Assembly (NCBI RefSeq): GCF_027887165.1
Contig: NC_077228.1
Span: 180,862,697-180,926,696, forward strand
Source: Monodelphis domestica
Taxonomy: Eukaryota > Chordata > Mammalia > Didelphimorphia > Didelphidae
Direction of reading: 5' to 3'
Length of the DNA: 64,000 nucleotides
Shown one piece after another: positions 35,401 to 46,544 of the stretch; position 1 is the first letter of the stretch, and every line of letters starts with the position of its first letter. The notes under the pieces are model-generated. The model was not told where the DNA came from. It worked only from the letters and a program-made list of their open reading frames with translations, and searched no databases. Both the position numbers and the translations under genes were made by a program.

Positions 35401-38400
35401 ATGGAGGATGTGACTTTTGAGCAGGGCCTCAAAGGATGGATAGCCTTTCATTAACACACTGTTGGTATATTAAATTGCTTGCCATCTCCAAGATGGGGGA
35501 GGGAAGGAAAGGAAGGAGATAGTTTGGATCTTATAACGGTGGGAAACATTATGTTGGAAATTGTTATTACATGTAATTGGGAAAATAAAATATCTTTGAA
35601 TTTAAAAAAAAAAAAAGACATTGCTGGTGGAGAAAACTGCTTGACCCTGAAGAATTAGAACTCTAGATTCAAGTTCCAACTTTGTCATTTGCAAGTTGTT
35701 TTTGGCCCTGGAAAGCTAAACCGTTCCATTGGAAAATGTGAATAATAACCCTAACAAGATAAGAGGAAAGAATTCTGTAGATCTAAAGGTACTATGTGTC
35801 AAGCTGGGTGGGAGGGGTAGAAGCATAAGAATATTTTGGATATTTTTATTTTTTAATATGATCAAATATGCTCATTGTTTACCCACTACTGATCCCAAGT
35901 ATAAATCTGTTATGGACTTTTTCCTTCTCTCTAGAGAAGCTCTCTGAAATCTGGATAAGCTTCTGAAGAATCCAAGACCCACCAGTCTCTCGGGCCAGCA
36001 GTTACTTCTACCTTGGCAGTCCTCCCATAGCCTGATCTCTGGGCTGACAGGGAATTTCTCTTAGGCAGGTTGTTCTTTGCCCAGATTCCTCAGGGATATT
36101 CCCATGTTAAATACACCAGCCAACCAGTCAGGACATCTGGCTTCTTTCTTAGGTAGTTTCCATGTGACACTGGGCAAGTCCAAAGTGACCTTCTATTCCT
36201 GGGGTAGTTAATCCACTTAGTGCCAGAATTTCTACCTTGGGGTTGATTGGTGAATGGATGAAAGCACACTTAGCCCACTCTACACAGCAGGCACCAGACC
36301 AGACCTGCTTCACATCTCGCCACCCATCCTGTCACGGTGGTGCATGCATACCATGCCACCTGTCACACTTCCTGACCTCAAGTACAGTCAATGAACAGGT
36401 ACCACCATTGCTTCTGAAAAGGGCTGCCTTATGGATCTATTTACCATGCCTGTCATTCCCTAGACTAAAATTCCCTTTCTGACTGTCACTCTACTCTTTA
36501 GTCTTCCCCTAGTAGGATGTTAACTGTAAAATGATGAGGTCTGTTTTACTTTTGAAGTTATTTATAGGACTTAGCATAATAAACACTAAATGCTTTTTGC
36601 CATTCATGCATTCATACAGGTCCTTTAAACCTCCATCCAAATCCTAAATTTTTTAATTGGCAGTCATCAGTGATAATGGTCCACAGTTCTCTCTCTTTGC
36701 TTTTTCTCTTCCTGTTTTATTCTACATTAAGATTATATTTGTCTCACACAAGGGCAGAAATGATAGCTTCCTTATAGTGTTCTAAAAATAAAGGTGAATT
36801 GAAATGTTAAATGTGAAAGTGCTTTTGGGGGCAGCAAGGGGGCTCAGTGGAAGGAGAGCCAGGCCTAGAGATAAGAAGTCCTAAGTTCAAATGTGACCTA
36901 AGACATTTCCTAGCTGGGTGACCCTGGGCAAATCCTAATTTAACCTCTCTTGCCTAGTCCTTATCGCTCTTCTGCCTTAGAACCAACACAGAGTCTTGAC
37001 TCTAAGGTGGAAGGTTTAAGAAAAAAAAATGTTTTTAAGTGCTTTTTAAAATCTTCAATGTCCTTTGCTAATATGTGTACAGATTAAGGAAGGAGGAGGA
37101 TTAGTGAGTGCCCTGACTAGGAAGGTGCCCAGGTACTCACCATACCTGAAATCTTTGTTGGTGACAGGATATTTATCAATGGCAAAGGGCTTCACAGTTA
37201 CTTCCCTGATGGGTCCTTCCCCATCCTTGCCATCCGGGGAATTTGTCCCCATCTGGAATGTCCCACCTGGCAGCTGGACCATGCTGTTATCTTGCCCATT
37301 GCCTGCAAGATGAAAGATAGAACAGAGCTAACCTGAGCTATAATAAAATAAATATAATGCAAAGGGCAATTCATTTATTCATTCATACAGTCCATAAACA
37401 TTCATTTAATGCCTACAGTATGTGTGAGCTAGATGCTGGGGGAAGTACAAAGTTCTATTTGTTTCTACTTTTAATTTTTTAAATCATGTTTACTTTTATA
37501 ACATTTTTTTATTGAGTTCCAAATTCTCTCTCTCTTTCCTCTAGCCCTTTTCCCTACCCATTGAGAAGGCAAGCAAAATGATACTCACTATAAACAGTTG
37601 TATTTGTTGCAATGGAAGGTTCTGTGAGAAGTCATGAGGAAATGACGATAATATAAAAGACTAGCAACATATGGCTTAGATAAGACATGGTACCAGGGCA
37701 CTCACTGCCCAAGGGACACAAACACAGATCATTACAATAGATAATATTTATAGGATCAATACCTCAAATGCTACTTGAGGGAGAAAAGGGCATAGACACA
37801 TGTAACCCTGCTTTAAACTGTCTCTCCCATGGTCTATCCCCCCTGTCCCAAATATAAAGTAACCACCCAAAAAGACTATCTTTAAAAGAGGGAAAACAAT
37901 CATATGCAAACATTAAGGTTTGCAAGCACTTCAAATAGATTTCATTTTATCTTCCCAACAGCGGAGAGGTAGGCGCTATTAATAATTACTGTTTTACAGA
38001 TGTGGAAACTGAGGCAGGCAGATTATTCGACTTGACCAATGACCCAACTAGTTCAGTGTCTGAGATCAGATCTGAGCCGAGCTGCTCTAGACTAGAGTTT
38101 CATACAAATTCAAGGGAAACAGCCCCATATAGTAGAAAAAAGAGCGGCCAGGGTCTCGAATCCGGCTCTGCCATTCCCTGTGTGTGTGGCCTTAGACAAG
38201 CAGTTTCACCTCCTAGCACTCAGTTTCTTCAAATGTAAAATGAAGGCGTTGGATCAGTGGACACCTATGGTTCTTTCAGCTCTAGCCCCAAGATCCAAGG
38301 CTTCTCTCCACTTAAGGGTTCTGGGAGCTGTGAGGCTCGGGGTTTGGGGGCTTGGGGCAGGGGGAAGAAGGCTGAAGTTTGCGGACATCTCCAGCCCAGG

Positions 38401-38520
38401 TACTCCAAGCCTCCCACTGTGAATCGGGCGCGGCCACTGACCTGACTCTGGCCACAAGCCCAGGAACACAAGCACCAAGAGCGGTAACAGCAGCAGACTA
38501 GGCGGGAGGAAGGAGCCCAT
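29330..38520 (-). CDS. SUMF2: SUMF2 (sulfatase modifying factor 2, pFGE), complete nine-exon gene
   Basis: SUMF2 is the ER-lumenal paralogue of formylglycine-generating enzyme (SUMF1). It lacks the oxidase activity and is known to interact with sulfatases and SUMF1. Coding exons on the - strand: 38442-38520, 37146-37302, 34674-34788, 33816-33860, 32713-32863, 31887-31942, 31541-31625, 31168-31318, 29330-29414. They total 924 bases, 307 codons plus TGA; human SUMF2 is about 301 residues. All splice phases close. The protein has a Leu-rich signal peptide (1 to about 25), then the sulfatase-modifying-factor fold from [17 protein letters not shown] to NLGFRCAA. It keeps the N-glycosylation sequon NRT and two cysteines (FCAW and FRCA). 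Where SUMF1 has its two catalytic cysteines this protein has [11 protein letters not shown], as in human SUMF2. It ends SGEL, where human ends PGEL. No damage seen. Confidence 0.96.
29415..31167. other. SUMF2 last intron: SINE and MIR relics
   Basis: Contains a sense tRNA-SINE at about 30,199-30,376, MIR-like patches near 30,060-30,150 and 30,580-30,660, and unassigned sequence. No extra exon seen. Confidence 0.55.
30199..30376 (+). repeat. tRNA-derived marsupial SINE in SUMF2 intron
   Basis: GGCAGCTAGGTTGCTCAAGG, GTTCATATCTGGCCTCAG, CCCCATTGCCTAGTC, then AAGATAGAAGGTAAGAG before a T-run. Flanked by GAGAGAA-like repeats. Confidence 0.85.
31168..31318 (-). CDS. SUMF2: SUMF2 exon 8
   Basis: It reads [36 protein letters not shown] and [23 protein letters not shown] and [10 protein letters not shown] are family signatures. 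The NHRARVTTR part replaces the catalytic Cys segment of SUMF1. Confidence 0.95.
31541..31625 (-). CDS. SUMF2: SUMF2 exon 7
   Basis: It reads [18 protein letters not shown] then [10 protein letters not shown]. Acceptor CCTCCCAG, donor GTAAAG. Confidence 0.94.
31887..31942 (-). CDS. SUMF2: SUMF2 exon 6
   Basis: It reads (G)[18 protein letters not shown] between acceptor TTCTGGCAG and donor GTGAGG. It contains the conserved sequon NRT. Confidence 0.95.
31943..32165 (+). repeat. Polypurine tract (+ strand) in a SUMF2 intron
   Basis: Over about 220 bases the + strand is nearly all A and G (GGAAGGAGATGGGGAAAATG and similar). On the gene's sense strand it is a polypyrimidine run just before exon 6. 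Confidence 0.75.
32713..32863 (-). CDS. SUMF2: SUMF2 exon 5
   Basis: It reads [36 protein letters not shown] and [15 protein letters not shown] after acceptor CCAATCAG; donor GTATGT. It holds the first of the two conserved cysteines and the core [18 protein letters not shown] motif of the family. Confidence 0.95.
33188..33356 (+). repeat. tRNA-derived marsupial SINE in SUMF2 intron
   Basis: GGTTCAAATCTGGCCTAGG, CTTGGGCAAATCACTTAATC and CCATGCCACTCTTCTG identify it. The head is diverged. Confidence 0.75.
33505..33675 (+). repeat. MIR-like CORE-SINE
   Basis: GAACTGGAAGGGACACTAAAG, CATCTAGTCCAACCTC and GAAATTGAGGCCCAGG are diagnostic of MIR/MIR3-like elements. Confidence 0.65.
33816..33860 (-). 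CDS. SUMF2: SUMF2 exon 4 (45 bases)
   Basis: It reads [15 protein letters not shown] between acceptor CTCTTTGCAG and donor GTGAGG. Human has [15 protein letters not shown]. Confidence 0.95.
34674..34788 (-). CDS. SUMF2: SUMF2 exon 3
   Basis: Acceptor CCCCTCCCAG and donor GTAAGA bound 115 bases. It reads (R)[17 protein letters not shown] then [18 protein letters not shown] and [18 protein letters not shown] is identical to human SUMF2. Confidence 0.95.
35035..35268. repeat. SINE with an RTE/BovB-like part (Mar1-like)
   Basis: CAACTCTTTGTGGCCCCATTTGGGGTTTTC, with TTTCCTTCTCCAGCTCATTTTACAGATGA, then a tRNA-SINE-like end TATCCACTATGCCACCTAGC. This combination is known for marsupial SINEs mobilised by RTE. 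A related fragment is at 54.6 kb. Confidence 0.7.
35440..35615 (+). repeat. L1 3' end with poly-A
   Basis: GCTTGCCATCTCCAAGATGG, AAACATTATGTTGGAAATTG and GGGAAAATAAAATATC before an A-run are the standard marsupial L1 tail. Confidence 0.65.
36480..36800 (+). repeat. LINE2 3'-end relic
   Basis: AGTAGGATGTTAACTG, TATAGGACTTAGCATAATAAAC and CACAAGGGCAGAAATGATAGC fit the LINE2 3'UTR, in two overlapping decayed pieces. Confidence 0.45.
36827..37036 (+). repeat. tRNA-derived marsupial SINE with target duplication
   Basis: AAGTGCTTTT occurs at 36817-36826 and 37037-37046. Between lies GGGGGCAGCAAGGGGGCTCAG ... AAGGTGGAAGG and an A-tail. It is in SUMF2 intron 2 just downstream of exon 2 on the gene's sense strand. 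Confidence 0.9.
37146..37302 (-). CDS. SUMF2: SUMF2 exon 2: start of the FGE-like domain
   Basis: Acceptor CATCTTGCAG opens the exon; donor is GTATGG. It reads [19 protein letters not shown] then [16 protein letters not shown] and [16 protein letters not shown], matching human SUMF2 nearly residue for residue. Confidence 0.95.
37445..37620 (-). repeat. Antisense L1 3'UTR fragment
   Basis: TTTTTTATTGAGTTCC, CCTTTTCCCTACCCATTGAG and AACAGTTGTATTTG resemble the antisense 3' end of older L1 copies. Confidence 0.45.
38442..38520 (-). CDS. SUMF2: SUMF2 exon 1: signal peptide
   Basis: ATG at 38520 opens [20 protein letters not shown] then GLWPES. The hydrophobic core is followed by a small-residue cleavage region. 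The donor is GTCAGT. This ATG is the only one that gives a signal peptide. Confidence 0.92.
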
Positions 38521-38800
38521 GGCCGGACAGACCGGAAAGGACTAGAGCGCCAGAAGGTACGCACTTCCGGCTCGGACCCCCGCGAACCTTGCCACGGTGG
38601 GCGGAGACCGGCGAGCTTAGTCAGGAAGGAGGAATATTCGGGGCTCTTGGGCTGCGGTGAAGAGAACAGAGCGAACTGCAGGGAGTCTGCGCCTTGGCCA
38701 GCCTGATCCGATGCAGTCTTCCGGAGGAGATGCACTGTCATCCTACCCCACCCCCACTAACGCACGCGCTGAATTGCTGTGAGCAAACCTCGGGGTGGGG
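38521..38800 (-). promoter_or_regulatory. SUMF2 promoter region, GC-rich and TATA-less
   Basis: CpG-rich compared with its surroundings (CGCACTTCCGG, CCCCCGCGAACC, GGGCGGAGACCGGCGAG). An ETS-type CCGGAAGTG lies on the - strand at 38562-38570, about 45 bases before the start codon, and a GC box GGGCGG lies near 38,598. No TATA box. This is typical of a housekeeping promoter; function is inferred. Confidence 0.6.
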
Positions 38801-39366
38801 GGTTGGAGATGTGCCGACGAAGTTATAAAACAAAACTGATCCACCCAAGTGGATGGGTTATTCAGTTACAATTTATACTTTTAGAGAGTTGGCAAAGATT
38901 TTAAAAAGGTAAATAACTTGCGCAGGATCGCACACACACAGCTGGCATGTGTCAAAGGACGGACTTGAACCCTTGTCTTCCCTACTCCAAGGTCAAGATT
39001 CTGCCGGGTCAGCCCACCAAGCCTTCCACTGCATTTTTGTCATCGTCCAAGTCACTGACTTGCTTGGACCAAATACACAGTATCCAAGTGGAAAGATTTC
39101 TGGATTTGGAGCGAGGAGACCTTAGCTTGATTTTGGACTCTGCTGGAGTCTATTTGGGATTCATTTCCCATCCTTCTCAGGAAAAAGTAGGTTTACAGTT
39201 TGATTTTGTAAATTAAATGAGCTTGAGATTTCAAACCTACCAATAGAGAAACAATCAATTCCAGAGGGGCTGTAGGAAGAAGACAGGCACACGAATATGC
39301 TACATGTGACATATTCTTCTCCTTCTCTTATATGGAGATAACATTCAAATACACCTATGTTCCATA
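38801..39366. other. Intergenic; MIR-like fragment, nothing else recognised
   Basis: A decayed CORE-SINE (TTAAAAAGGTAAATAACTTGC ... ACACAGCTGGCATGTG) occupies about 38,870-39,010. The rest is unassigned. Confidence 0.4.
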
Positions 39367-39383
39367 GAAAATACCATATCAAG

Positions 39384-39673
39384 GGGGCAGCTGGTTGGCT
39401 CAGTAGATTGAGAGCCAGACCTAGAAATGGGAGGTCCTAGGTTCAAATTTGACCTCAGACACTTCCCAGCTGTGTGACCCTGGGCAAGTCACTTGACCCC
39501 CATTGCCTAGCCCTTACCACTCTTCTGCCTTGGAGCCAATACCCAGCTGTGTGACCCTGGGCAAGTCACTTGACCCCCATTGCCTAGCCCTTACCACTCT
39601 TCTGCCTTAGAGCCAATACACAGTATTAACTCCAAGACGGAAGGTAAGGATTTTATAAGAAAAAAAGAATGAA
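39384..39673 (+). repeat. tRNA-derived marsupial SINE with an internal 77-base tandem duplication
   Basis: A 17-base target duplication AGAAAATACCATATCAA flanks it (39367-39383 and 39674-39690), so it is one insertion event. The block starting CCCAGCTGTGTGACCC occurs at 39465 and again at 39542, with few differences between the two. Confidence 0.93.
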
Positions 39674-40229
39674 AGAAAATACCATATCAAAATGGATCAG
39701 AGCTGCAAGCAAAATGTTATGGGGTTGGGAGGGTTGAGGGAAGTGATGGGAGGTAATCTATAGGCAATGAAGTTTGTGAACTTTGAGATTCATGTAATAT
39801 TTGTTTGTACTGCTTGCCTCTGGGTGGTATGGGGGTACAGAGTTTCCTGGACACCCTAAGCCTCTAGAGGAATCCCTGGTCCAAAGAGTACGTGAGGAAT
39901 CCCTCAATCCTGGACTCCAGAAATACAGGTGGACAAAGAAAGCTGACCCAAGTGCAACCAAAGAGACAATTGCAGGAAGAAAATATTCTGATATGCATTT
40001 CCTTCTGTTTTAAATGCATTTTCCTAGTTTTAGTATGGATGCATAACTTCTGTTTGCATCTCAAACACCACTACAGTCTCTAAAATAATGTAACTCACCT
40101 TCCTTTATGATTATCAGGGCCTAATATGTCATAAATAATGTATACCTGTGCTTCTACTCCAGACATCAAGACACCCCACAAGGAAATCCTTCCTGTATGT
40201 CCCCCTCCCCACCTTCCTTTATCAAGTGA

Positions 40230-40385
40230 CAACACATTTGTACAACCTCATGGAATTGCTTGTCACCTCTGGGAGTGGGGAGGAAAGAGAGAAAAGAAAG
40301 AAAATGAATCATGTAAACATGAAAAAAATTATTATTCATTATTAAATATTAATAAAAATATTAAAATAAATAAAAAGAAAAAAGA
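40230..40385 (+). repeat. L1 3' end with A-rich tail
   Basis: TGTACAACCTCATGGAATTGC and AATGAATCATGTAAACATG precede an A/T-rich tail; a similar motif ends the L1 relic near 17.6 kb. Confidence 0.55.
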
Positions 40386-40590
40386 AGATACCCTCCCAAA
40401 CCAGATAATCTCCAGCTCTCCCCTCAATCAACACAAATCCATCTTCAAACTCAGTCCTAATCCCAATATAGCCCTAAAACTGACACTAAGGGTAATCTCA
40501 AATGCAGTTTGAATTTGAGAGTAAATGCTAATCTCAAACTTAGCCCCAACCCTAATACTAACTCTAACCCCATCCAAAATCCTTGGTAGA
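40386..40590. repeat. A/C-rich degenerate array resembling CCCTAA
   Basis: CCCCAACCCTAATACTAACT and CTAACCCCATCC recur irregularly. Similar composition is seen at 22,341-22,470 and briefly at 53,775. It could be a decayed telomere-like or low-complexity tract. Confidence 0.4.
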
Positions 40591-40624
40591 TGAGGAAGTG
40601 GGAAAAAAAAAGAGATTATGGAGA

Positions 40625-40662
40625 TTGTGTGTGTGTGTGTGTGTGTGTTGTGTGTGTGTGTG
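40625..40662 (+). repeat. (TG)n microsatellite
   Basis: About 18 TG units with one interruption. Confidence 0.95.
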
Positions 40663-40679
40663 AGGGTTTATGCATTTAT

Positions 40680-40805
40680 TAGATCTTCACAAAAGCTTTT
40701 TAAAATTTTTCTTCCAAATGACATGTCTATACAATTTTTAATAATTGTTTTCTGGCATTTTGCAATCCATATTCTCTCTGTCCCTCTCCTCTCTTCCCCT
40801 TCCCA
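40680..40805 (-). repeat. Antisense L1 3' fragment
   Basis: TTCTGGCATTTTGCAATCC and CTCCTCTCTTCCCCTTCCC match the antisense end of the L1 relic at 41.6 kb. Confidence 0.5.
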
Positions 40806-40886
40806 CAACAATCTCATAAAGTAGGTACTATTACCATTTTACCTTATTTTATAGATGAGGAAACTAAGGCTGATTGAAATTACTTC

Positions 40887-41069
40887 AAGTCTAGAGACAG
40901 GAAGTCCTGGGTTCAAATGTGACCTCATACACTTCCTAGCTGTGTGACCTTAGACAAGTTACTTAACCCCTATTGCCTAGCCCTTCCTGCTCTTCTGCCT
41001 TGGAACCAATACATTGTATTGAGTCTAAAATGGAAGGTAAAAGGTAAAAAAAAGAAAGAAAGAAAGAAA
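40887..41069 (+). repeat. tRNA-derived SINE, 5'-truncated, inserted in a MIR
   Basis: AAATTACTT flanks it on both sides. MIR-like sequence (GAGGAAACTAAGGCTGA ... CCCATCTCACAAAACTAGTA) continues across the insertion. Tail is (GAAA)n. Confidence 0.8.
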
Positions 41070-41564
41070 TTAAATTACTTGCCCATCTCACAAAACTAGT
41101 AAATTTGTGAGGCAGGAATTGAACTCTGGTCTGTTGTTTACTTACCTAAAGGAATGTGGGTGATGAGAAGTGGAACATGAAACTCCAAGTGCTGTTTTTA
41201 TGACCTTTGGGAAATTGTCTCACTTTCCTCATCTGTGAAATAGGCATTGCCATACACCAGTTTCAAGCTGGTCTGGTTAGTCAGGTTCAGAATTGGAATG
41301 AAAGGAGACCCTTCTAGACTGTCTAACAATAGAGGTTTTCTTAGTCACAGCATAGTAAGGATACTGACATTGAGTTCAGATTCCTTGTCTCTGTGTTGCC
41401 TATGATGACAGAGAAAGAGATAGACCAAGAGAAGAGCAGCTCCTGCCAATTCCTGGACTGATTTTTGTATTTTGGCCACAAGAAAGCAGCATCAATGGCA
41501 GGAGCCTTAATTCTGAGTCAATTAAGTCTCCAGGACAGTTTCAATACCCTTTCCCCTCCCCACC

Positions 41565-42770
41565 AGTAATAATTTATTTTATTTTTTCCCAATTACATGT
41601 AGAAACATTTTTTAACATTTTTCTGACACTTTGCAACCCAAATTTTCTCCCCTCTGTCCCCTCCCCTCTCCTTTAGATGGTAAGCAACTTGATACATATT
41701 TCCATATCAGCATATGAAAGAAGATACATATTACACATACAAGAAAAAACAGGAAGAAAGTAAAATGAAAAATATGATTTGATCTGCATTTAGACAATTT
41801 TTTTTCCTCTGGCAGTAGAGAACATTTTTCATAATGAGTCCTTTGGACTTGTCTTGGATCGTTGTATTGCTGATAATAGCTCGGTTGATTGTCCTTATAA
41901 TTTTCTGTTATGTACATGTACATATGTACAATGTTTTCCTGGTTTTGCTCACTTCACTTTGCATCAGTTCATGCAAGCCTTTCCAGGTTTTTCTGAAATT
42001 ATTCTACTTGTCATATCTTATAGCACACTAGTATTCTATCACAATCATATATCACCACTTGTTTAGTCATTCCTCAATTGATGGATAACCCCTCAGTTTC
42101 CAATTCTCTGCCACTATAAAAATAGCTATTATAAATATTTTTGTACAGTAAGCCCTTTCCCCTTTTCTTTGATCTTTTTGGGGTACAGACCTAGTAGTAG
42201 AATTCTAGGTCAAAGAGTACACACACAGTTTTATGGTTCCAAATTGCTCTCAAGAATGGTTGTATCAGACCGAAGAAAAAGAACTGCTTGATTACATGGG
42301 TCGAGGGGATATGATTGGGAATGTAGACTCTAAATGAACATCCTAGTGCATCAACAACATGGAAATAGGTTCTGATCAAGCCCAGTGGGGGGATGGGAGG
42401 GAGGGAAAAAATATGATTCTTATAACCAAGGAATAATGTTCTAAATTGACTAAATAAAATTTTCAAAAAAAAAATGGTTGTATCAGTTCACAGTTCCACC
42501 AACATTGTATTAATGTCCTAATTTTCCCACATCCTCACCAATATTTATCATTTTCCTTTTCTGTCATATTGGTCAGTCTGGTAGATGTGAGGTGATACTT
42601 TAAAATTGTTTTAATTTTCATTTCTCTAAACAATAATGATTTAGAATATTTTTTTTCATATGGCTATAGATAGCTTTGATTTTTTTCATCTAAGAATTAC
42701 CTGATCACATTCTTGGACCATTTATCAATCAGGGAATTCAATACCTTTTTAGAAAAAATTAACCTTATCT
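41565..42770 (-). repeat. Old L1 3' part, antisense, interrupted by a younger L1 tail
   Basis: AGACCTAGTAGTAGAATTC, ATTCCTCAATTGATGG and GTTTTCCTGGTTTTGCTCAC are the antisense of the ORF2 end (compare 5.3-5.7 kb). The continuity resumes after the insertion at 42269-42472. Confidence 0.75.
42269..42472 (+). mobile_element. Short L1 3'-end insertion inside an older L1
   Basis: AATGGTTGTATCAG occurs at 42255-42268 and 42473-42486, a 14-base target duplication. The insert reads GAACTGCTTGATTACATGGG ... CTAAATAAAATTTTC plus an A-tail, the same subfamily as the L1 at 51.2 kb. Confidence 0.92.
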
Positions 42771-43084
42771 AGGTGGTGTGAATTTTGCTTATGCATATAT
42801 TCTCAAGACAGTCTTAGTTAGAACCCTAACAAATGCTAAACCGAAAGCAGAACAGTATTGATAATATAATAATAATAAATAATTATAATTATATATAATA
42901 TATAATAATTAATAATAATAAACATCCCCAATTCCATCCTCTTAGTTTATTCTACAAAATTTTATCTTCATTTCCAATAATTTCTGACTGAAATTTAACA
43001 TTTTCTTCGAATACATTATTTAAAAACATCATTCTGAGGATGGACTTCAACAGTTTGCCAAAGGGGTCCATAATATAAAATATG

Positions 43085-43325
43085 GTTACCAACATGTGCT
43101 CTAGGTGATTTCATCAACTCCCATGGATCCAATTAACAAGTGTATGTGGATGGATAACTTCAATATCTTGATCTGTGTAGCATTTGCCAGTTTCTGAGGT
43201 GTAAAAGCTTACACTGAAAATACTCACATTACTTTCACTGGCTTCAGCATACTCTTGCCCAGATTCATAATATATATCCAGCCCAGTGTCTTTCCTGATC
43301 TTGAATCTCTCATCAACTGCCAACT
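43085..43325 (+). repeat. Possible LINE2 fragment
   Basis: GGTGATTTCATCAACTCCCATGG matches the LINE2 reverse-transcriptase region; the rest is too diverged to assign. Confidence 0.35.
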
Positions 43326-43357
43326 AGATAACTTGAACAGGATGATAGATAAATAGA

Positions 43358-43400
43358 CAGACAGACAGACAGACAGACAGAGAGATAGACAGATAATAGA
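43358..43400. repeat. (GACA)n / (GATA)n microsatellite
   Basis: Seven GACA-type units followed by GATA-like units. Confidence 0.85.
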
Positions 43401-43419
43401 TAAATGGAATGAAGCAATT

Positions 43420-43626
43420 TTTTTTTTAATGCTCTTACCTTCCCCTCTTGGAATCAATACTGTGTATTGGTTCCAAGGCAGAAAAGTGGTAAGGGCTAGG
43501 CAATGAGGGTTAAGTGACTTGCCCAGGGTTACACAGTTGGGAAGTGTATGAGGTCAGATTTGAACCTAGGACCTCCCCTCTCTAGGCCTACCTCTCAATC
43601 CACTGAGCTATCCAGCTGCCCCCTGC
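43420..43626 (-). repeat. tRNA-derived marsupial SINE
   Basis: AGCAATT at 43413-43419 and 43627-43633 flanks a full-length antisense copy ending CTGAGCTATCCAGCTGCCCC. Confidence 0.92.
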
Positions 43627-44001
43627 AGCAATTCTTATGCAACTTCTCTGTTCCTAAAATCCATTTAACCTATTCTCCTGGGGAAAAGGACATATCAAAT
43701 ATTAAACTGATAAGAATAGATATTATATACATGACTTTTTTAGTATGTGTTTAAAATAATGATCAAATAATATATAAGAAAGCATAATCTGGCAATGAAT
43801 ATTAGGAATTCTACCATTACCACAGTAGTAAGGCTCTAATTTTATTTATTTATCTGTTTGATTATTATTTTTAAGTCTCTAATTTTAAAAGGTCATTAAT
43901 ATAATATAATTAATATAAATATAAAAGCACATGCCTTCAGAAAATTAATTTCATAAATATAGCATTACTCTTAAACTGTGAGCCTTGAAATTTCTCAGAC
44001 T

Positions 44002-45047
<1,046 letters not shown>

Positions 45048-46111
45048 AACTATCTACATAAAATATACTAATAAACTAATTAATTGGTTATATTTATATT
45101 ATATATATAATAGACCTATGTATTGTAAGGATGGGTTGCAAAAGGGGAAAAGATGGAATTTTGAAAGAAGAGTAAGTGACAGCAAAGACAGGAGTAGAGG
45201 ATGCTGAGAGAAAAGAGGAGACTTGGCAAAGATCCGTGAGGAATTCTGGATTTATTGAGCTGAGAAGCATTTTCCTTACTGGGAACCTTGCCAAGAGTCA
45301 TAAAAAAGGACTCACCCATATATTGTCCAGAAGTTACTTCTGCCAAGACATTTCATCAATCTGATACCTCAAGGATCATCTCAATAGAGTGTCAGACTCT
45401 TGAGACTTCAGTGATGGACCATATCTAGGGGGACAAATCAGGGACCCCAACTACCTCTTTCCAACTCCCCTACTTACCTTATAACCATTGTCCATTGAAC
45501 CTTTTATTTAGCAGTCAGATTCTCTCTCAAGTGGTGTATTCTTGGAGCTTAGGGAAGGTAATTTACTGAGATTATAGATCTGCTTTAACAGAGAGCAACC
45601 AAGACCTCTCCACCCCCGTGGAGTCAAGGACTTGGGGGAGGTTTATCTCTGTGCTGGGAAATCTGGGGGTACCCCCTGGTTCACCTGATAGGGGAGACCT
45701 TCCTTCGACTTCCCATCACCCATTCACAACAGAGGATCCCCTATTACTGGGGTGAAGGAGAGTGGGAGTTTACTCATCAAGGCTCCTCTCTCACTACTCT
45801 CTGTTGTCATTCATAGCAAGCTCCCTTTAGGATTTTAGGAATAACATCAAAAGTAGAGTGAATATGCAATCATTACAGCATATAATACACATACATATGA
45901 TTTATATATTATCTACATAATATATTTATTTGCATAAATATATGTATGTAATAGGGGTCCATCACATGCCCAGACACCATCATCTTGTCTTGCTATCAAT
46001 ACTTCGCAACACTGAGGACCCTGGAAGCAGGGTTTCTGGGAGAATACTGATGATGTAGAAGACTGCTTTGGCAAGACATTATGGTATTGGCATTTGATAT
46101 CTGGTATGCTT
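45048..46111. other. Intergenic; no gene or clear repeat
   Basis: AT-rich at both ends with ATAT-type runs near 45,095 and 45,900. The middle (45.4-45.8 kb) is ordinary unique-looking sequence. Open frames are short and overlapping. Confidence 0.4.
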
Positions 46112-46118
46112 GGACATT

Positions 46119-46324
46119 CTTTTTTTTTTTTAATCCTTACTTTCCCTCTTAGAATTAATACTGTGTATTGGTTCTAAGGCAGAAGAGCAGTAAAGGCCAG
46201 GCAATGGGAGTTAAGAGACTTGCCCAGGGTCACACAGCTAGGAAGTGTCTTAGGCCAGATTTGAACCTAGGACCTCCCGCATCTAATCCCAGCTTTCATC
46301 CACTGAGCCACTCAGCTGCCCCCA
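46119..46324 (-). repeat. tRNA-derived marsupial SINE
   Basis: GGACATT at 46112-46118 and 46325-46331 is its target duplication; full-length antisense copy. Confidence 0.92.
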
Positions 46325-46544
46325 GGACATTATTTTCTAATAGATGTGATTTTATTAATTTTAGTAATGGTGTCCCTAAAGCAGTCTCAAAGATGGTCTC
46401 AAAGAAAAACTAATCTAACTTTCATAGAGGATACAGCTTCCGCCACAGTCCTAGGATGCTATGAATTTTGGGCCTAATAAATTCAGGGTGTATCAAAAGA
46501 CTTAGTACAGTTTAAAACTTTTAAACTCTGCTATTGCTCACAAA

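Noticed and set aside
43340-43400. Short regular repeats considered as a CRISPR-like array.
   Set aside because: A simple GACA/GATA microsatellite in a vertebrate genome with no spacers.
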